Virus record (IMG/VR): IMGVR_UViG_3300031812_000016
Span: 1-31,666 of that record
Length of the DNA stretch: 31,666 bases
Reading direction: 5' to 3' (one strand)
DNA from: a virus
Both the position numbers and the translations under genes were made by a program. The notes beneath the pieces were generated by a model, which did not search any database, was not told the DNA's origin, and saw only the letters and a program-made list of their open reading frames with translations. Shown in pieces: positions 1 to 6,962 of the stretch; position 1 is the first letter of the stretch, and every line of letters starts with the position of its first letter.

Positions 1-2108
1 GTGGCGTCTTCTTGTTCAACCCATCCGGGTATTTTCGTTCCGGATGCGTAGAGCCGTTTGCGTGCCTTCCGCTCACCTGGATCGTGCCAGGGGCGGTATG
101 TAACCGACCCTTCCGCCATGAGCTTGTCCAGGAGCTTTTGATGCACGCTGCGCGGGATGCCAGCGGCTTGGAAAGCGGTGCGCCAGTAGGCTTCGCTGCG
201 ATTGCCTGGCGACAGCGGCTCGCCGCCAAAGCCGTTGCGGACGCATGCCAGCGCGGTGACGATCATCTCGGGCGTCATGTCGGCGCTCGGCGGCGTCCAC
301 GGCACCAGGCGATGCGCCGAGTCCCCGTTGGCGAGCTCGGCATCCTCTGTGACAAGCCACCTGTTCGGCGCGCGCCTTGCATACTGTGACTTTCCGGTCT
401 CGAGCCGCAGGTAGAGGTCCCGCATGTCGTCGGCGATCCCGTATTCCTGCGCTTCCTCGGCGGACATGGGGCGGAGGGACCATAGGAGGCGGATGGCGCC
501 GCCGATTGCGCCGGAGCCGCGCGCGCGTTGGAGGGCCGTCCCTTCGCCGGACTTGGTTTCGTGGTGTAGGAGGCAGATGTGAGCATCCAAGCGCGCGGCG
601 AGGGTGCGGAGCGCGCGCATGACGGGGCGCATGGCCGAGGCGGCGGATTCCTCGCCGGTGTGGATTTCCACCAGGGGGTCTAGCCACACGACGTCCGGCT
701 TGAGTGCTTCCAGGGTCGCGCGCAGGTCGCTCATGCCCTGCGTTTCCGTGCCGATGCCGTCGCGGGTGACTTCGATCAGCGGCACGCAGTCCGAGAGGTC
801 GATGATGCGCAAGTTTTCTGCGACGCGCTTGCGGTCGCGCGGGTGGTCAGCGATGAGTGTGATCGCCGCATGCGCGCGGCGTTGGAGCTCTTCGATGTCG
901 TCTTCGATGGCGCAGAGGACGACGCGGCATGGAGCTTCTGGGGCGACTAGGCCGGCCCACGGCACGCCGGCGGCGAGCGCGATCGAGACGTGGATGGCTA
1001 AGGTCGTCTTGCTGACGCCCGGCGGGCCGCAGAGCATGCCGAGCTTGCCACGAGGCAGCGCGCCTGGGCCGCCGATCCAGCGGCGGGGCGGGATGGCTGT
1101 CTCGTCGTCCAGCAGCGGCGCGTGGGTGGGGAGCGGCCGCCGCGGCGGCGCGGGTGGTGTCTCGGGCGTGCGGCGCGCGGGCGGGGGCGGCACGGGCTCC
1201 GGCTCGGCGTAGACCCATGGTGGCGGCTCGTCGTAGGGCGGCGGCTCGGGCGGGACGATCTCGACGCGAATCGTGTGCGGCCGAGGCGGTGCGGCGCGCG
1301 GGCGTTGCGTGCCGTCGCGGAAGGCACGGTCCACCTTGGCGCGGATGTCCTGAGGCGTCCACGGCTCGCGGCCGGGCTGCGACGGCATAGCGAGCCCGGC
1401 GGCGATCAGCGCTTCACGGGCGTAGGTGGGGTCTATCTCGCCGCCTGCGGCAAGCGCGCCGAGCTTCAGGGCGGCGGCGTTGAGGGTGTGTTCCTGCGCG
1501 CCGAATGGCGCGGTGCGGATGGCGTCGCATTCGGCGTCCAGCGCGGCAAGGGCGTAGGCGGTGCCTTTGGAGTCCGGCGGGTGTGTGCGGCTTGGCGTGG
1601 GAAGCGGCGCTGGCGGCGCTGGTGGCGGTGTGAGAAGATCCAGCAGCCAATCGGGCAGCGGCGCTGGCATCGCGTCGTCTTCGATGCTGTAGCCGGGAGA
1701 TGGTGGGAAGATCACGTAGCCGCCTTCGCCGCGAACATCGACGCCGGGGGCGATCTTGCCGACGGAGTTCCGGATTGGCGTCTCGGGCGCTTGGAAGAGC
1801 AGATGGACGCCGCCGGACATGGTGCGATGGCGGCGCGTGCGTGGTAGGCGGTGCGCATTGGCGGCGAGCCATTCGAGGCCGGGAGCGCCGTCTTTCACGT
1901 CAATGTCTATGGCGATGATGCCGGAGCCTCGCCCTGTTGGCACGCCGATCATGGCGGCTCCGGCGTTGCGGAACTGCTCGCGGACGGTGCTGGGGTCGCG
2001 CGTTGCGTCGTAGAGCCCGCGTGGCGTGAGCGGTCGCTTGGTCTGTGCACACGCGAACACGGGCCATTGCTGCGCGAGAAATGCGGCGGCTTCCGCGATG
2101 TTGGTCAT
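1..2108 (-). CDS. Prim-pol / RepA-type primase-helicase, 3' end outside window
   Basis: The minus-strand frame is open for 702 codons from ATG at 2106-2108 to the left edge, so the C-terminus is missing. The N-terminal ~200 residues look like a bifunctional DNA primase/polymerase domain. The metal-binding pair D68/D70 lies in AIDIDVKDG, H102 lies in GGVHLLF, and a VDVRGEGGYVIFPPS strand follows. A Pro-rich linker leads to a RecA/RepA-type AAA ATPase with Walker A GPPGVSKTT at 361-369, acidic and LHHETKSGEG motifs, and a winged-helix-like tail. The family primes and unwinds phage DNA in the cytoplasm. The start overlaps the stop of the nuclease gene as ATGA, which implies coupled translation. 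The domain call is confident; the exact polymerase activity is inferred from the family. Confidence 0.9.
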   Translation of the reverse strand, partial: MTNIAEAAAFLAQQWPVFACAQTKRPLTPRGLYDATRDPSTVREQFRNAGAAMIGVPTGRGSGIIAIDIDVKDGAPGLEWLAANAHRLPRTRRHRTMSGGVHLLFQAPETPIRNSVGKIAPGVDVRGEGGYVIFPPSPGYSIEDDAMPAPLPDWLLDLLTPPPAPPAPLPTPSRTHPPDSKGTAYALAALDAECDAIRTAPFGAQEHTLNAAALKLGALAAGGEIDPTYAREALIAAGLAMPSQPGREPWTPQDIRAKVDRAFRDGTQRPRAAPPRPHTIRVEIVPPEPPPYDEPPPWVYAEPEPVPPPPARRTPETPPAPPRRPLPTHAPLLDDETAIPPRRWIGGPGALPRGKLGMLCGPPGVSKTTLAIHVSIALAAGVPWAGLVAPEAPCRVVLCAIEDDIEELQRRAHAAITLIADHPRDRKRVAENLRIIDLSDCVPLIEVTRDGIGTETQGMSDLRATLEALKPDVVWLDPLVEIHTGEESAASAMRPVMRALRTLAARLDAHICLLHHETKSGEGTALQRARGSGAIGGAIRLLWSLRPMSAEEAQEYGIADDMRDLYLRLETGKSQYARRAPNRWLVTEDAELANGDSAHRLVPWTPPSADMTPEMIVTALACVRNGFGGEPLSPGNRSEAYWRTAFQAAGIPRSVHQKLLDKLMAEGSVTYRPWHDPGERKARKRLYASGTKIPGWVEQEDA

Positions 2109-2449
2109 GCGATGCATCCCCATTCGCGCAGACGGGCCACGGCCTCCTCCTGGTCAGTGACGACCGCGACGCGATGGCCGAGGCGCGTCAGCATGGCGTG
2201 GAACGCGGCTTGGCGGTCCGACACGCGCCCGCCAGGCGCTTTGACCTCAAGCCAGGCGGTGCGACCGTTGGGGCAGATGCAGATCAGGTCCGGCGCGCCG
2301 GCGATCATGCCTTCGTCGCGCAGGCGGCGGCCTGCGACGACGCTGCGGCGTCCGGCGTTGGGGATGTGAAGGGCGACAACGCCATACAACGCGAGGCGGT
2401 TGCGGATCGCGATCTGGATGGCGCGCTCGGGGGCGCGTGTAGGCTTCAT
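2105..2449 (-). CDS. VRR-NUC family nuclease
   Basis: This is a 114-aa protein starting at ATG 2447-2449, which overlaps the previous stop as ATGA. It shows the PD-(D/E)xK signature of the VRR-NUC (virus-type replication-repair nuclease) family: D54 in GAPDLICI, E68 and K70 in WLEVKAPGG, and Q80 further on. Its length matches stand-alone phage VRR-NUC proteins. Such enzymes cut branched or duplex DNA, including Holliday-like structures, during phage replication. The gene sits directly upstream of the primase-helicase, a common pairing. A longer reading frame extends upstream, but the ATGA junction and the family N-terminus (helix APERAIQIAIRNRL) favour this start. The DNA substrate is not visible from the sequence. 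Confidence 0.88.
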   Translation of the reverse strand: MKPTRAPERAIQIAIRNRLALYGVVALHIPNAGRRSVVAGRRLRDEGMIAGAPDLICICPNGRTAWLEVKAPGGRVSDRQAAFHAMLTRLGHRVAVVTDQEEAVARLREWGCIA

Positions 2450-2961
2450 CGCCGACCGACGCCCGTGATGCACGACGCCATGCCGCGATATACTTCGTGG
2501 TGGCGGCATTCGCCGCACAAACGGTTGTGTGGCCCCTCGGATGGGAAAATGCGTTCGCAGCGTAGGCATTTCCGCGGCCGCGCGGTGGTGTGCGCCTGGG
2601 TTGTGGCCTGCTTCGCGTAATCTGCCTCAGTCCGCAGTTCATCGGCCTTAGCCTTCACGGCTGGTATTGTGCGCTTCAGGCGTTCGGCGATCTCGGCATG
2701 CGCCACGCCGTCGGCGAGCATCTGGCGAAGCGTTGCGATCTCCTCGGGCTTCCACTTGCGCGTCAGGTTTTTGGGCGGGGGCGCGAGTTCGTCCGTGCGG
2801 TGTCTAGTCTCGGCGCAGATCGCGCGCAGGATGTCGCGCGGCAGGTCTTTGTGCGCGCGAAGCATGCGATCAAGGGGCCAGCCCTGTCGCCAGCGCATAG
2901 TGATGCGAGCGATGCGGTTTGGCGTAAGGCGAGGATGCGAGGTATTTGCGTCAGCGCACAT
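2446..2961 (-). CDS. HTH (SANT/GcrA-like) protein with C-terminal zinc knuckle
   Basis: This is a 171-aa protein. The start at 2961 is chosen because GGAG lies six bases upstream; it overlaps the preceding gene by 11 bases. Residues ~66-103 (from RKWKPEEIATLRQMLADG) resemble a SANT/Myb or GcrA-type helix-turn-helix. The C-terminal tail carries four cysteines, C132, C135, C149 and C152, as a CxxC-x13-CxxC knuckle around SEGPHNRLCGECR, likely binding one zinc. The N-terminal 60 residues are basic and unrecognised. The architecture suggests a DNA-binding regulator or replication accessory factor. No specific function can be assigned. A further in-frame ATG at 2898 would shorten it but lacks a comparable ribosome site. 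Confidence 0.75.
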   Translation of the reverse strand: MCADANTSHPRLTPNRIARITMRWRQGWPLDRMLRAHKDLPRDILRAICAETRHRTDELAPPPKNLTRKWKPEEIATLRQMLADGVAHAEIAERLKRTIPAVKAKADELRTEADYAKQATTQAHTTARPRKCLRCERIFPSEGPHNRLCGECRHHEVYRGMASCITGVGRR

Positions 2962-3307
2962 TCGCCGCTCCGGCCAGTTCGAGACTGATCTTCCGGATGA
3001 TGGCACGCGGCACGTCGCGCCAGTCGTCTACGCGCAGGACGAAGCCATCTGGCGTCACGAGGTGCTCGCGCGCGTAGGCGTGGGCGTCCGCGTCGCTGGC
3101 CAGAACGCGCCACGGCGTGAGCGGGCGCGGCACGTCGGAGAACTCCCAGGCGCGGACTGCGACAGGTCCCGACGCGCGGACGGCGCGGCGCACTTGGGCA
3201 GCTTCGAACGCAGCTGCGTGGCCTTCTGCCAGCGTGTTCCATTGCGGTGGCGGGACTGACGCGCTTGCATCCAGCAGCAGCGCCAAAGCGACAGCGCAGG
3301 CGCTCAT
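2951..3307 (-). CDS. Short DUF1194-like (vWA-type) protein
   Basis: This is a 118-aa protein with start ATG 3305-3307 overlapping the regulator's stop as ATGA. The N-terminus reads VALALLLDASASV, a hydrophobic strand followed by a DxSxS metal-ion (MIDAS-like) motif at D13-S17. A helix with GHAAAFEAAQVRRAV and a strand VAVRAWEFSDVPRPLTPW follow. That order resembles the N-terminal half of DUF1194, a von Willebrand A-like family of roughly 220-250 residues. The second half of the fold is absent, so this is either a truncated or minimal version, or a coincidental resemblance. The hydrophobic start could act as a signal peptide. The function is unknown; its place between repressor and replication genes is unexpected for such a fold. 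Confidence 0.7.
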   Translation of the reverse strand: MSACAVALALLLDASASVPPPQWNTLAEGHAAAFEAAQVRRAVRASGPVAVRAWEFSDVPRPLTPWRVLASDADAHAYAREHLVTPDGFVLRVDDWRDVPRAIIRKISLELAGAANVR

Positions 3308-3543
3308 GGCTGCGCTGGCTCGCTATCTTGCGCCACGCTGCGCAGCCGTGCCACGCGGGCGGCGGCCAGCTCTTCGGCGCTGACAACCCCGCCGCAAGCC
3401 TTCTCGACGAGCACGCAGCGCGTATCGGGCACGCCCGAGCGCCGCCATTCCGCAAGCGTGCGCGGGGAAATGCCGATCCGGCGACGGAACTCAGCGGGTC
3501 CGCCCGCCGCTTCGATTGCACGGGAAAGGGGGTCTGCCATCAT
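3304..3543 (-). CDS. Cro/YdaS-like HTH regulator
   Basis: This is a 79-aa protein starting at ATG 3541-3543 (a second ATG follows immediately). A helix-turn-helix spans about residues 7-40, with GGPAEFRRRIGISPRTLAEW and then a recognition/turn segment RRSGVPDTRCVLVEKACGG. This layout is typical of YdaS/Cro-type phage regulators, in which the protein binds operators as a dimer. The C-terminus is an Ala/Arg-rich helix. It is the first gene of the minus-strand replication operon and faces the divergent plus-strand operon, the classic position of a lysis-lysogeny or early switch protein. A palindrome lies 10-26 bases upstream of its start. No CI-like partner with a protease domain is visible here. 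Confidence 0.85.
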   Translation of the reverse strand: MMADPLSRAIEAAGGPAEFRRRIGISPRTLAEWRRSGVPDTRCVLVEKACGGVVSAEELAAARVARLRSVAQDSEPAQP

Positions 3544-3550
3544 GCCGCGA

Positions 3551-3579
3551 CCATGCGAGATTTTCGCATTGCGTGTCAA
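3551..3579 (-). promoter_or_regulatory. Candidate promoter for the replication operon
   Basis: On the minus strand a perfect TTGACA (-35) occupies 3579-3574. A -10 at the usual 17-base spacing would be GCATGG (3556-3551), a poor match. Transcription would then begin almost at the ATG of the regulator (3543), giving a leaderless or nearly leaderless message, as in lambda PRM. The -35 is clear; the -10 and start point are inference. Confidence 0.5.
3553..3569. promoter_or_regulatory. Operator-like inverted repeat in the early switch region
   Basis: ATGCGA and TCGCAT form perfect 6-base arms around a 5-base centre (GATTT). The site lies between the TTGACA box and the start of the Cro/YdaS-like gene, inside the presumed promoter. 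Binding there would block RNA polymerase, so autorepression by the regulator is the simplest reading. A half-site match, TGCGAGA, recurs at 3636-3642 on the other side of the control region. Confidence 0.5.
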
Positions 3580-3626
3580 CCGCCTTCGGCAACGCGCGAT
3601 CAGATTGCGGCGGCGATTTTTCTGCA

Positions 3627-3653
3627 TTTCCCCCTTGCGAGACGTGCGGGAAA
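3627..3653. promoter_or_regulatory. Second inverted repeat upstream of the plus-strand operon
   Basis: TTTCCC (3627-3632) and GGGAAA (3648-3653) are complementary arms 15 bases apart. They enclose the TGCGAGA half-site and a weak -35-like TTGCGA (3635-3640). The repeat lies 33 bases before the first plus-strand start codon and may be an operator for the rightward operon. The promoter itself is not clear from sequence: the best -10 candidate, CATGCT, is poor. Confidence 0.35.
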
Positions 3654-3685
3654 CTTGCATGCTCACCCTATCAATGGAGGGAGAC

Positions 3686-3925
3686 ATGACCATGCACCCC
3701 GATCCGCACGCGCCACACCCGATCAAGCGCAGCCGGATGGTCCTCGCTGCCAAGCCGCGCGCCCAGAAGCCGAGCGCGTTGCGGCTTGTGCTGGGGGCGT
3801 CGCTGGAAGGCGCGGTGTTTTTCGTGTCGCTCGCGGTGCTGCTGCTGGCGGTGCTGCTGATCGCTGGCACCGATGCGCAGGTGCATGCGTGGGCGCATTG
3901 GGCGCGCAATCTGGTAGGAGGATGA
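3686..3925 (+). CDS. Small single-pass membrane protein
   Basis: This is a 79-aa protein. ATG 3686 is preceded by GGAGGGAGAC, a strong ribosome site, and is preferred over the upstream open frame. Residues 1-45 are basic and Pro/His-rich. A long hydrophobic helix (from LEGAVFFVSLAVLLLAVLLI) follows and then a short tail AHWARNLVGG. The expected topology is one membrane segment. It is the first gene of the rightward early operon. It could be a host-takeover or superinfection-exclusion type protein, but nothing in the sequence identifies a function. Confidence 0.7.
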   Translation: MTMHPDPHAPHPIKRSRMVLAAKPRAQKPSALRLVLGASLEGAVFFVSLAVLLLAVLLIAGTDAQVHAWAHWARNLVGG

Positions 3926-3929
3926 AGCG

Positions 3930-4307
3930 ATGGACTTCCCTGACGATTACCGCGATGCGTCCTGGCTCAACGAGCGAGACGAGGACGCGGAGATCTGCGC
4001 TGAAGCTGGTTTCGCGGCGTTTGACGCCGCGGAAATCCTGGCGATCATCACTGATCGCCGCGCCTCCCAATGGGCGCTGGAGGCTCCCATCGACGTCACG
4101 CGCGCGCGGGATATCCTGCGCGCGGCGTTGGTCAGCGTCGTCGCGCTGATCGGCGGCGACGGTTCCACCGACGCCCTTCGCATGTCGCGGGCAATCAATG
4201 CGTCGCCCGAAGGCCGTGCCCTGCGCGACGCGCTGCGCCGTGGCGAGCAGGTCGCCGAGCGCGACCTGCTGACGCTCTACGCCGCCATCATGCGGGAGGT
4301 GGGCTGA
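3930..4307 (+). CDS. Hypothetical phage protein
   Basis: This is a 125-aa protein. ATG 3930 follows GGAGGATGAAGCG, a clear ribosome site, and the stop overlaps the next ATG by one base (TGATG). The N-terminus is acidic (MDFPDDYRDASWLNERDEDAE). The rest is predicted mostly helical, with Ala-rich stretches and a central hydrophobic helix (ILRAALVSVVALIGG) that looks like a buried helix rather than a membrane span. I do not recognise the family. Its place two genes upstream of RecT suggests a role in early DNA metabolism or host modulation, but only by association. Confidence 0.65.
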   Translation: MDFPDDYRDASWLNERDEDAEICAEAGFAAFDAAEILAIITDRRASQWALEAPIDVTRARDILRAALVSVVALIGGDGSTDALRMSRAINASPEGRALRDALRRGEQVAERDLLTLYAAIMREVG

Positions 4308-4792
4308 TGACCACTCCCGCCGCCTACTGCCACGCGCTCGGGCAAGCCGTTCGGCCGCTGATCGCGGCCGATCCGGCGAAGCTCGTGCGCGACGCCGCGG
4401 CGTCCGTCGCCTACGCAGCGGGCATCGCCGACTTGGTGGCCGCCGCCCGCGCGGCGGCTGAGACTTTGCGGCATCTCGACGACGCCGCAGCCGAAATCGA
4501 GCGCGCCCGCGAGGCGCTCGCCACCACGCTGCGTGACGTGATGGCCGACACTGGGCTTACGTCCGTCCGGGTGCCGGGCGGCACCTGGTATCTGCGGGAG
4601 CCGACGCCGCGCGTGATCGTCACGGACGAAAGCGCGCTGCCTCTGGAATATCTCGTGCAGCCGCCGCCGCGCCCCGACGTGGCGGCGATCCGCGCCGCGC
4701 TCCGCGCAGGCCGCGACGTGCCAGGCGCGGTGCTGTCCAACGGGGGCGATCCCGCCCTCTGCTACCGCGGCAACCAGGGAGACAAGCCATGA
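4307..4792 (+). CDS. Gp157-like protein
   Basis: This is a 161-aa protein starting at ATG 4307, one base overlapping the previous stop and joined to recT by ATGA. The N-terminal 90 residues are a long Ala-rich helical region. The C-terminal part reads TSVRVPGGTWYLREPTPRV, then LPLEYLVQPPPRPDVAAIRA, then ALRAGRDVPGAVLSNG. This follows the pattern of siphovirus Gp157 proteins: a short beta unit, a Glu-Tyr near the end, and the xxIRxALxxGxxVPGA motif. Gp157 relatives are usually encoded beside RecT/Erf annealing proteins and are thought to assist recombination. The assignment rests on C-terminal pattern and context. Confidence 0.7.
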   Translation: MTTPAAYCHALGQAVRPLIAADPAKLVRDAAASVAYAAGIADLVAAARAAAETLRHLDDAAAEIERAREALATTLRDVMADTGLTSVRVPGGTWYLREPTPRVIVTDESALPLEYLVQPPPRPDVAAIRAALRAGRDVPGAVLSNGGDPALCYRGNQGDKP

Positions 4793-5643
4793 GCCTCACG
4801 ACCCGCCCGGCCAATCCGATGGCCCCGCAGACATTCGCCGAGGCTGAGCGCTTCGCCCGCATGCTCTCGGGAACGGACCTCGTGCCTGCTGCCTATCGCG
4901 GCAAGCCCGAGGCGATCCTGATCGCCATGCAGATGGGCTACGAAGTCGGCCTGAACCCGATGCAGGCCATTCAGAACATCGCCGTGATCGGTGGCAGGCC
5001 TGCCATCTGGGGCGATGCGATGCTTGCGCTCGTTCTGGCCCATCCTGCTTGCGAATACGTGCGCGACGGGGTGGATGGCGAGGGCGATGGCCGTCACGGC
5101 TGGTGCGAGGCCAAGCGGCGCGGCGCGCCGGTGATCAAGCGAACATTCTCCGTGGCCGACGCCAAGCGCGCCGGCCTGTGGTCCAAGTCCGGTCCCTGGC
5201 AGCAGTATCCCGACAGGATGCTCCAGATGCGCGCGCGCGGCTTTGCGCTGCGCGACGCTTTCCCGGACGCTTTGCGCGGCCTCATCTCGCAGGAGGAAGC
5301 GCATGACATACCGTCTGCGCAAGGACCTGTGATCGACGTGGCAGCGGAGCCCGCAAGCGCGCCGCCTGCGCCCGTCAAAGCTGTCGGACCTGAGGCCGAT
5401 ACGCGCTGGCCGATTGTCGCGCCAGATGGCACGCTACACCAAGTCGCGCCACATAGATGGCACGATGCGATGCTCCGCGCGCTGATCCGCCTGACGACAG
5501 CGGCTGACCTGGAGCGGTGGCACGACGCCATGGCACCGCACATGGAGGTCATCTGCGCTATGGGCGGCTACAAAGAGGTCGAGCGCGCCCGCGAAATAAT
5601 CCGCGAGCGGCTTAACGATCTAGAGCAAGAGGAGGCTGCGTGA
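4789..5643 (+). CDS. recT: RecT-family single-strand annealing protein
   Basis: This is a 284-aa protein whose ATG overlaps the previous stop (ATGA). The N-terminal core contains PEAILIAMQMGYEVGLNPMQ, followed by AIQNIAVIGGRPAIWGDAML. These are hallmark RecT/Bet-type segments in which the enzyme recruits and anneals complementary single strands. A second conserved block is KSGPWQQYPDRMLQMRARGF and then ALRDAFPDALRGL. The last 100 residues are a less conserved linker plus a helical tail. Length fits the family. In phage biology it pairs with a 5'-3' exonuclease; none is visible in this operon, so the VRR-NUC protein, a host enzyme or an unrecognised neighbour may fill that role. Confidence 0.85.
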   Translation: MSLTTRPANPMAPQTFAEAERFARMLSGTDLVPAAYRGKPEAILIAMQMGYEVGLNPMQAIQNIAVIGGRPAIWGDAMLALVLAHPACEYVRDGVDGEGDGRHGWCEAKRRGAPVIKRTFSVADAKRAGLWSKSGPWQQYPDRMLQMRARGFALRDAFPDALRGLISQEEAHDIPSAQGPVIDVAAEPASAPPAPVKAVGPEADTRWPIVAPDGTLHQVAPHRWHDAMLRALIRLTTAADLERWHDAMAPHMEVICAMGGYKEVERAREIIRERLNDLEQEEAA

Positions 5644-5644
5644 G

Positions 5645-5983
5645 ATGACGCAAACGCGGCGTAATGAGACGCAACGACAGATCGCCGAATGTGTCCGCGC
5701 GAATGATATGACTCGCGCTACACAGGTCGCCAAAACAATCGCAGACACGGGCCATGAAGCCGTAGAGCGATTAATTGTCAGGCTCTACGACCAAACCAAT
5801 GGCGGCGGCGTTCTGCGCTGGTGCGAACCTGATGTCGCCAATGATGCCGCAGCCACATTGCTCGTTCTACTGGCCGAGCGCGACGCAGCGCGCACTGAGT
5901 TGACCGACGTGCTGGCTGAGAATGATGCTTTGTGCTTCGTCCTCAACAACCTGCGCGCCGAGATCTCGGAGCCGACGCAATGA
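5645..5983 (+). CDS. Hypothetical early protein
   Basis: This is a 112-aa protein starting at ATG 5645, just after the recT stop. The following gene's ATG overlaps its stop (ATGA). The sequence is largely helical, with a central GGGVLRWCEPDVANDAAATL segment and a C-terminal helix (RTELTDVLAENDALCFVLNN) that could be a coiled coil. The DNA is visibly less GC-rich and its codon choice less biased than in flanking genes, consistent with recent acquisition or relaxed constraint. I do not recognise the family. Confidence 0.6.
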   Translation: MTQTRRNETQRQIAECVRANDMTRATQVAKTIADTGHEAVERLIVRLYDQTNGGGVLRWCEPDVANDAAATLLVLLAERDAARTELTDVLAENDALCFVLNNLRAEISEPTQ

Positions 5984-6183
5984 CGCCCACACTCATCGCC
6001 GAGTTGCATAGCTGCGCAATCGAGGCTGACTGCATGCGCGCGCATCTGCTCGCAGAGCGCATCCGCGATATAGCGCACACGCTCGAAGAGATGACCCTGT
6101 TGCCCGTGGCGGCGCTCACTCCGCCGCCGCGCGGCAAGCCTCAGCTGCGCGTGATCACGGGCAGCGGAACCGCCAACACCTAA
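5980..6183 (+). CDS. Hypothetical small helical protein
   Basis: This is a 67-aa protein starting at ATG 5980, overlapping the previous stop as ATGA; the open frame begins earlier. It is mostly a single amphipathic helical region (ELHSCAIEADCMRAHLLAER), with two cysteines, followed by a Pro-rich tail with a basic stretch (PPPRGKPQLRVITG). It is not recognised. The tight overlaps on this strand support translation. It may be an accessory factor for the neighbouring recombination proteins, but nothing specific points that way. Confidence 0.55.
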   Translation: MTPTLIAELHSCAIEADCMRAHLLAERIRDIAHTLEEMTLLPVAALTPPPRGKPQLRVITGSGTANT

Positions 6184-6197
6184 AACGGGAGACTCGA

Positions 6198-6962
6198 ATG
6201 CGTAAGTCCACTGACCGCGACCAGATCGACATCCTTGCGATCAGCGGGGCGAGCCTGACTGTGCATGTGCTCGGCACGAGCCCGCTCATCTTCCACCGCA
6301 TGTCAGAGAAGGCCAAGCGTGAGCTGCTCCTTCCGCGCGGGCGCAAGACGGCCGCCGACAAGGCGTCGCAGCTGAAGCATGAGCCGATCCAGGAATACCG
6401 AGCGAGCGTGTATCGCTACGCGGACGACACGCACCCGACGCGGTTGCGGTTCCCGGCGGCTGCTTTCAAGTCCGCCATGGCGACGGCTGCGCTTGATCTG
6501 CCCGGCGCGAAGCGCAGCGAGATCGGGCGGCTGACCTGGGTGGAAGGCGCGGACGTCGCCATCTACGGCGTGCCTCAGCTCTACATGTCCGTGGTGCGCT
6601 CGAGCGATATCAACCGCACGCCGGACGTTCGCACGCGCGCCATTGTCGCGCGCTGGTGCTGCAAGGTGCGCGTGAATTTCGTTGCGCCCAAGTTGACGGC
6701 GCAGGGCGTTGCGAATTTGCTCAGCGCCGCCGGTGTCACTGTTGGAATCGGCGATTTCCGGCAGGAGAAGGGCAAGGGCAACTTCGGCCAGTTCGTGCTG
6801 GTTGATGAGTCCGACCCGCAGTGGCGCGAGATCGCGGAGACTGGCGGGCGAGAGGCGCAGGACGATGCGCTGGCCAATCCGCGGCCATATGACGAGGAGA
6901 CAGCCGAGATGCTCGAATGGTTCTCATCTCGTATCGTTGCTCTTGGGAGGGCTGTGGCATGA
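6198..6962 (+). CDS. Conserved phage protein, possible RAMP/Cas7-like fold
   Basis: This is a 254-aa protein with a good ribosome site (GGGAG) before ATG 6198. It begins with a beta strand LTVHVLGTSPLIFHRMSEKA and continues with a basic helical stretch and EYRASVYRYADD. PAAAFKSAMATAALDL follows, and a glycine-rich segment VGIGDFRQEKGKGNFGQF lies near residues 184-203. I recall similar proteins as conserved hypotheticals next to annealing proteins in phages. The alternating strands, the buried TSPLIFHR motif and a late Gly-rich loop are reminiscent of RRM-type RAMP (Cas7-like) RNA-binding folds. That resemblance is inference only. The protein probably binds nucleic acid and works with RecT. 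The stop overlaps the next start (ATGA). Confidence 0.72.
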   Translation: MRKSTDRDQIDILAISGASLTVHVLGTSPLIFHRMSEKAKRELLLPRGRKTAADKASQLKHEPIQEYRASVYRYADDTHPTRLRFPAAAFKSAMATAALDLPGAKRSEIGRLTWVEGADVAIYGVPQLYMSVVRSSDINRTPDVRTRAIVARWCCKVRVNFVAPKLTAQGVANLLSAAGVTVGIGDFRQEKGKGNFGQFVLVDESDPQWREIAETGGREAQDDALANPRPYDEETAEMLEWFSSRIVALGRAVA

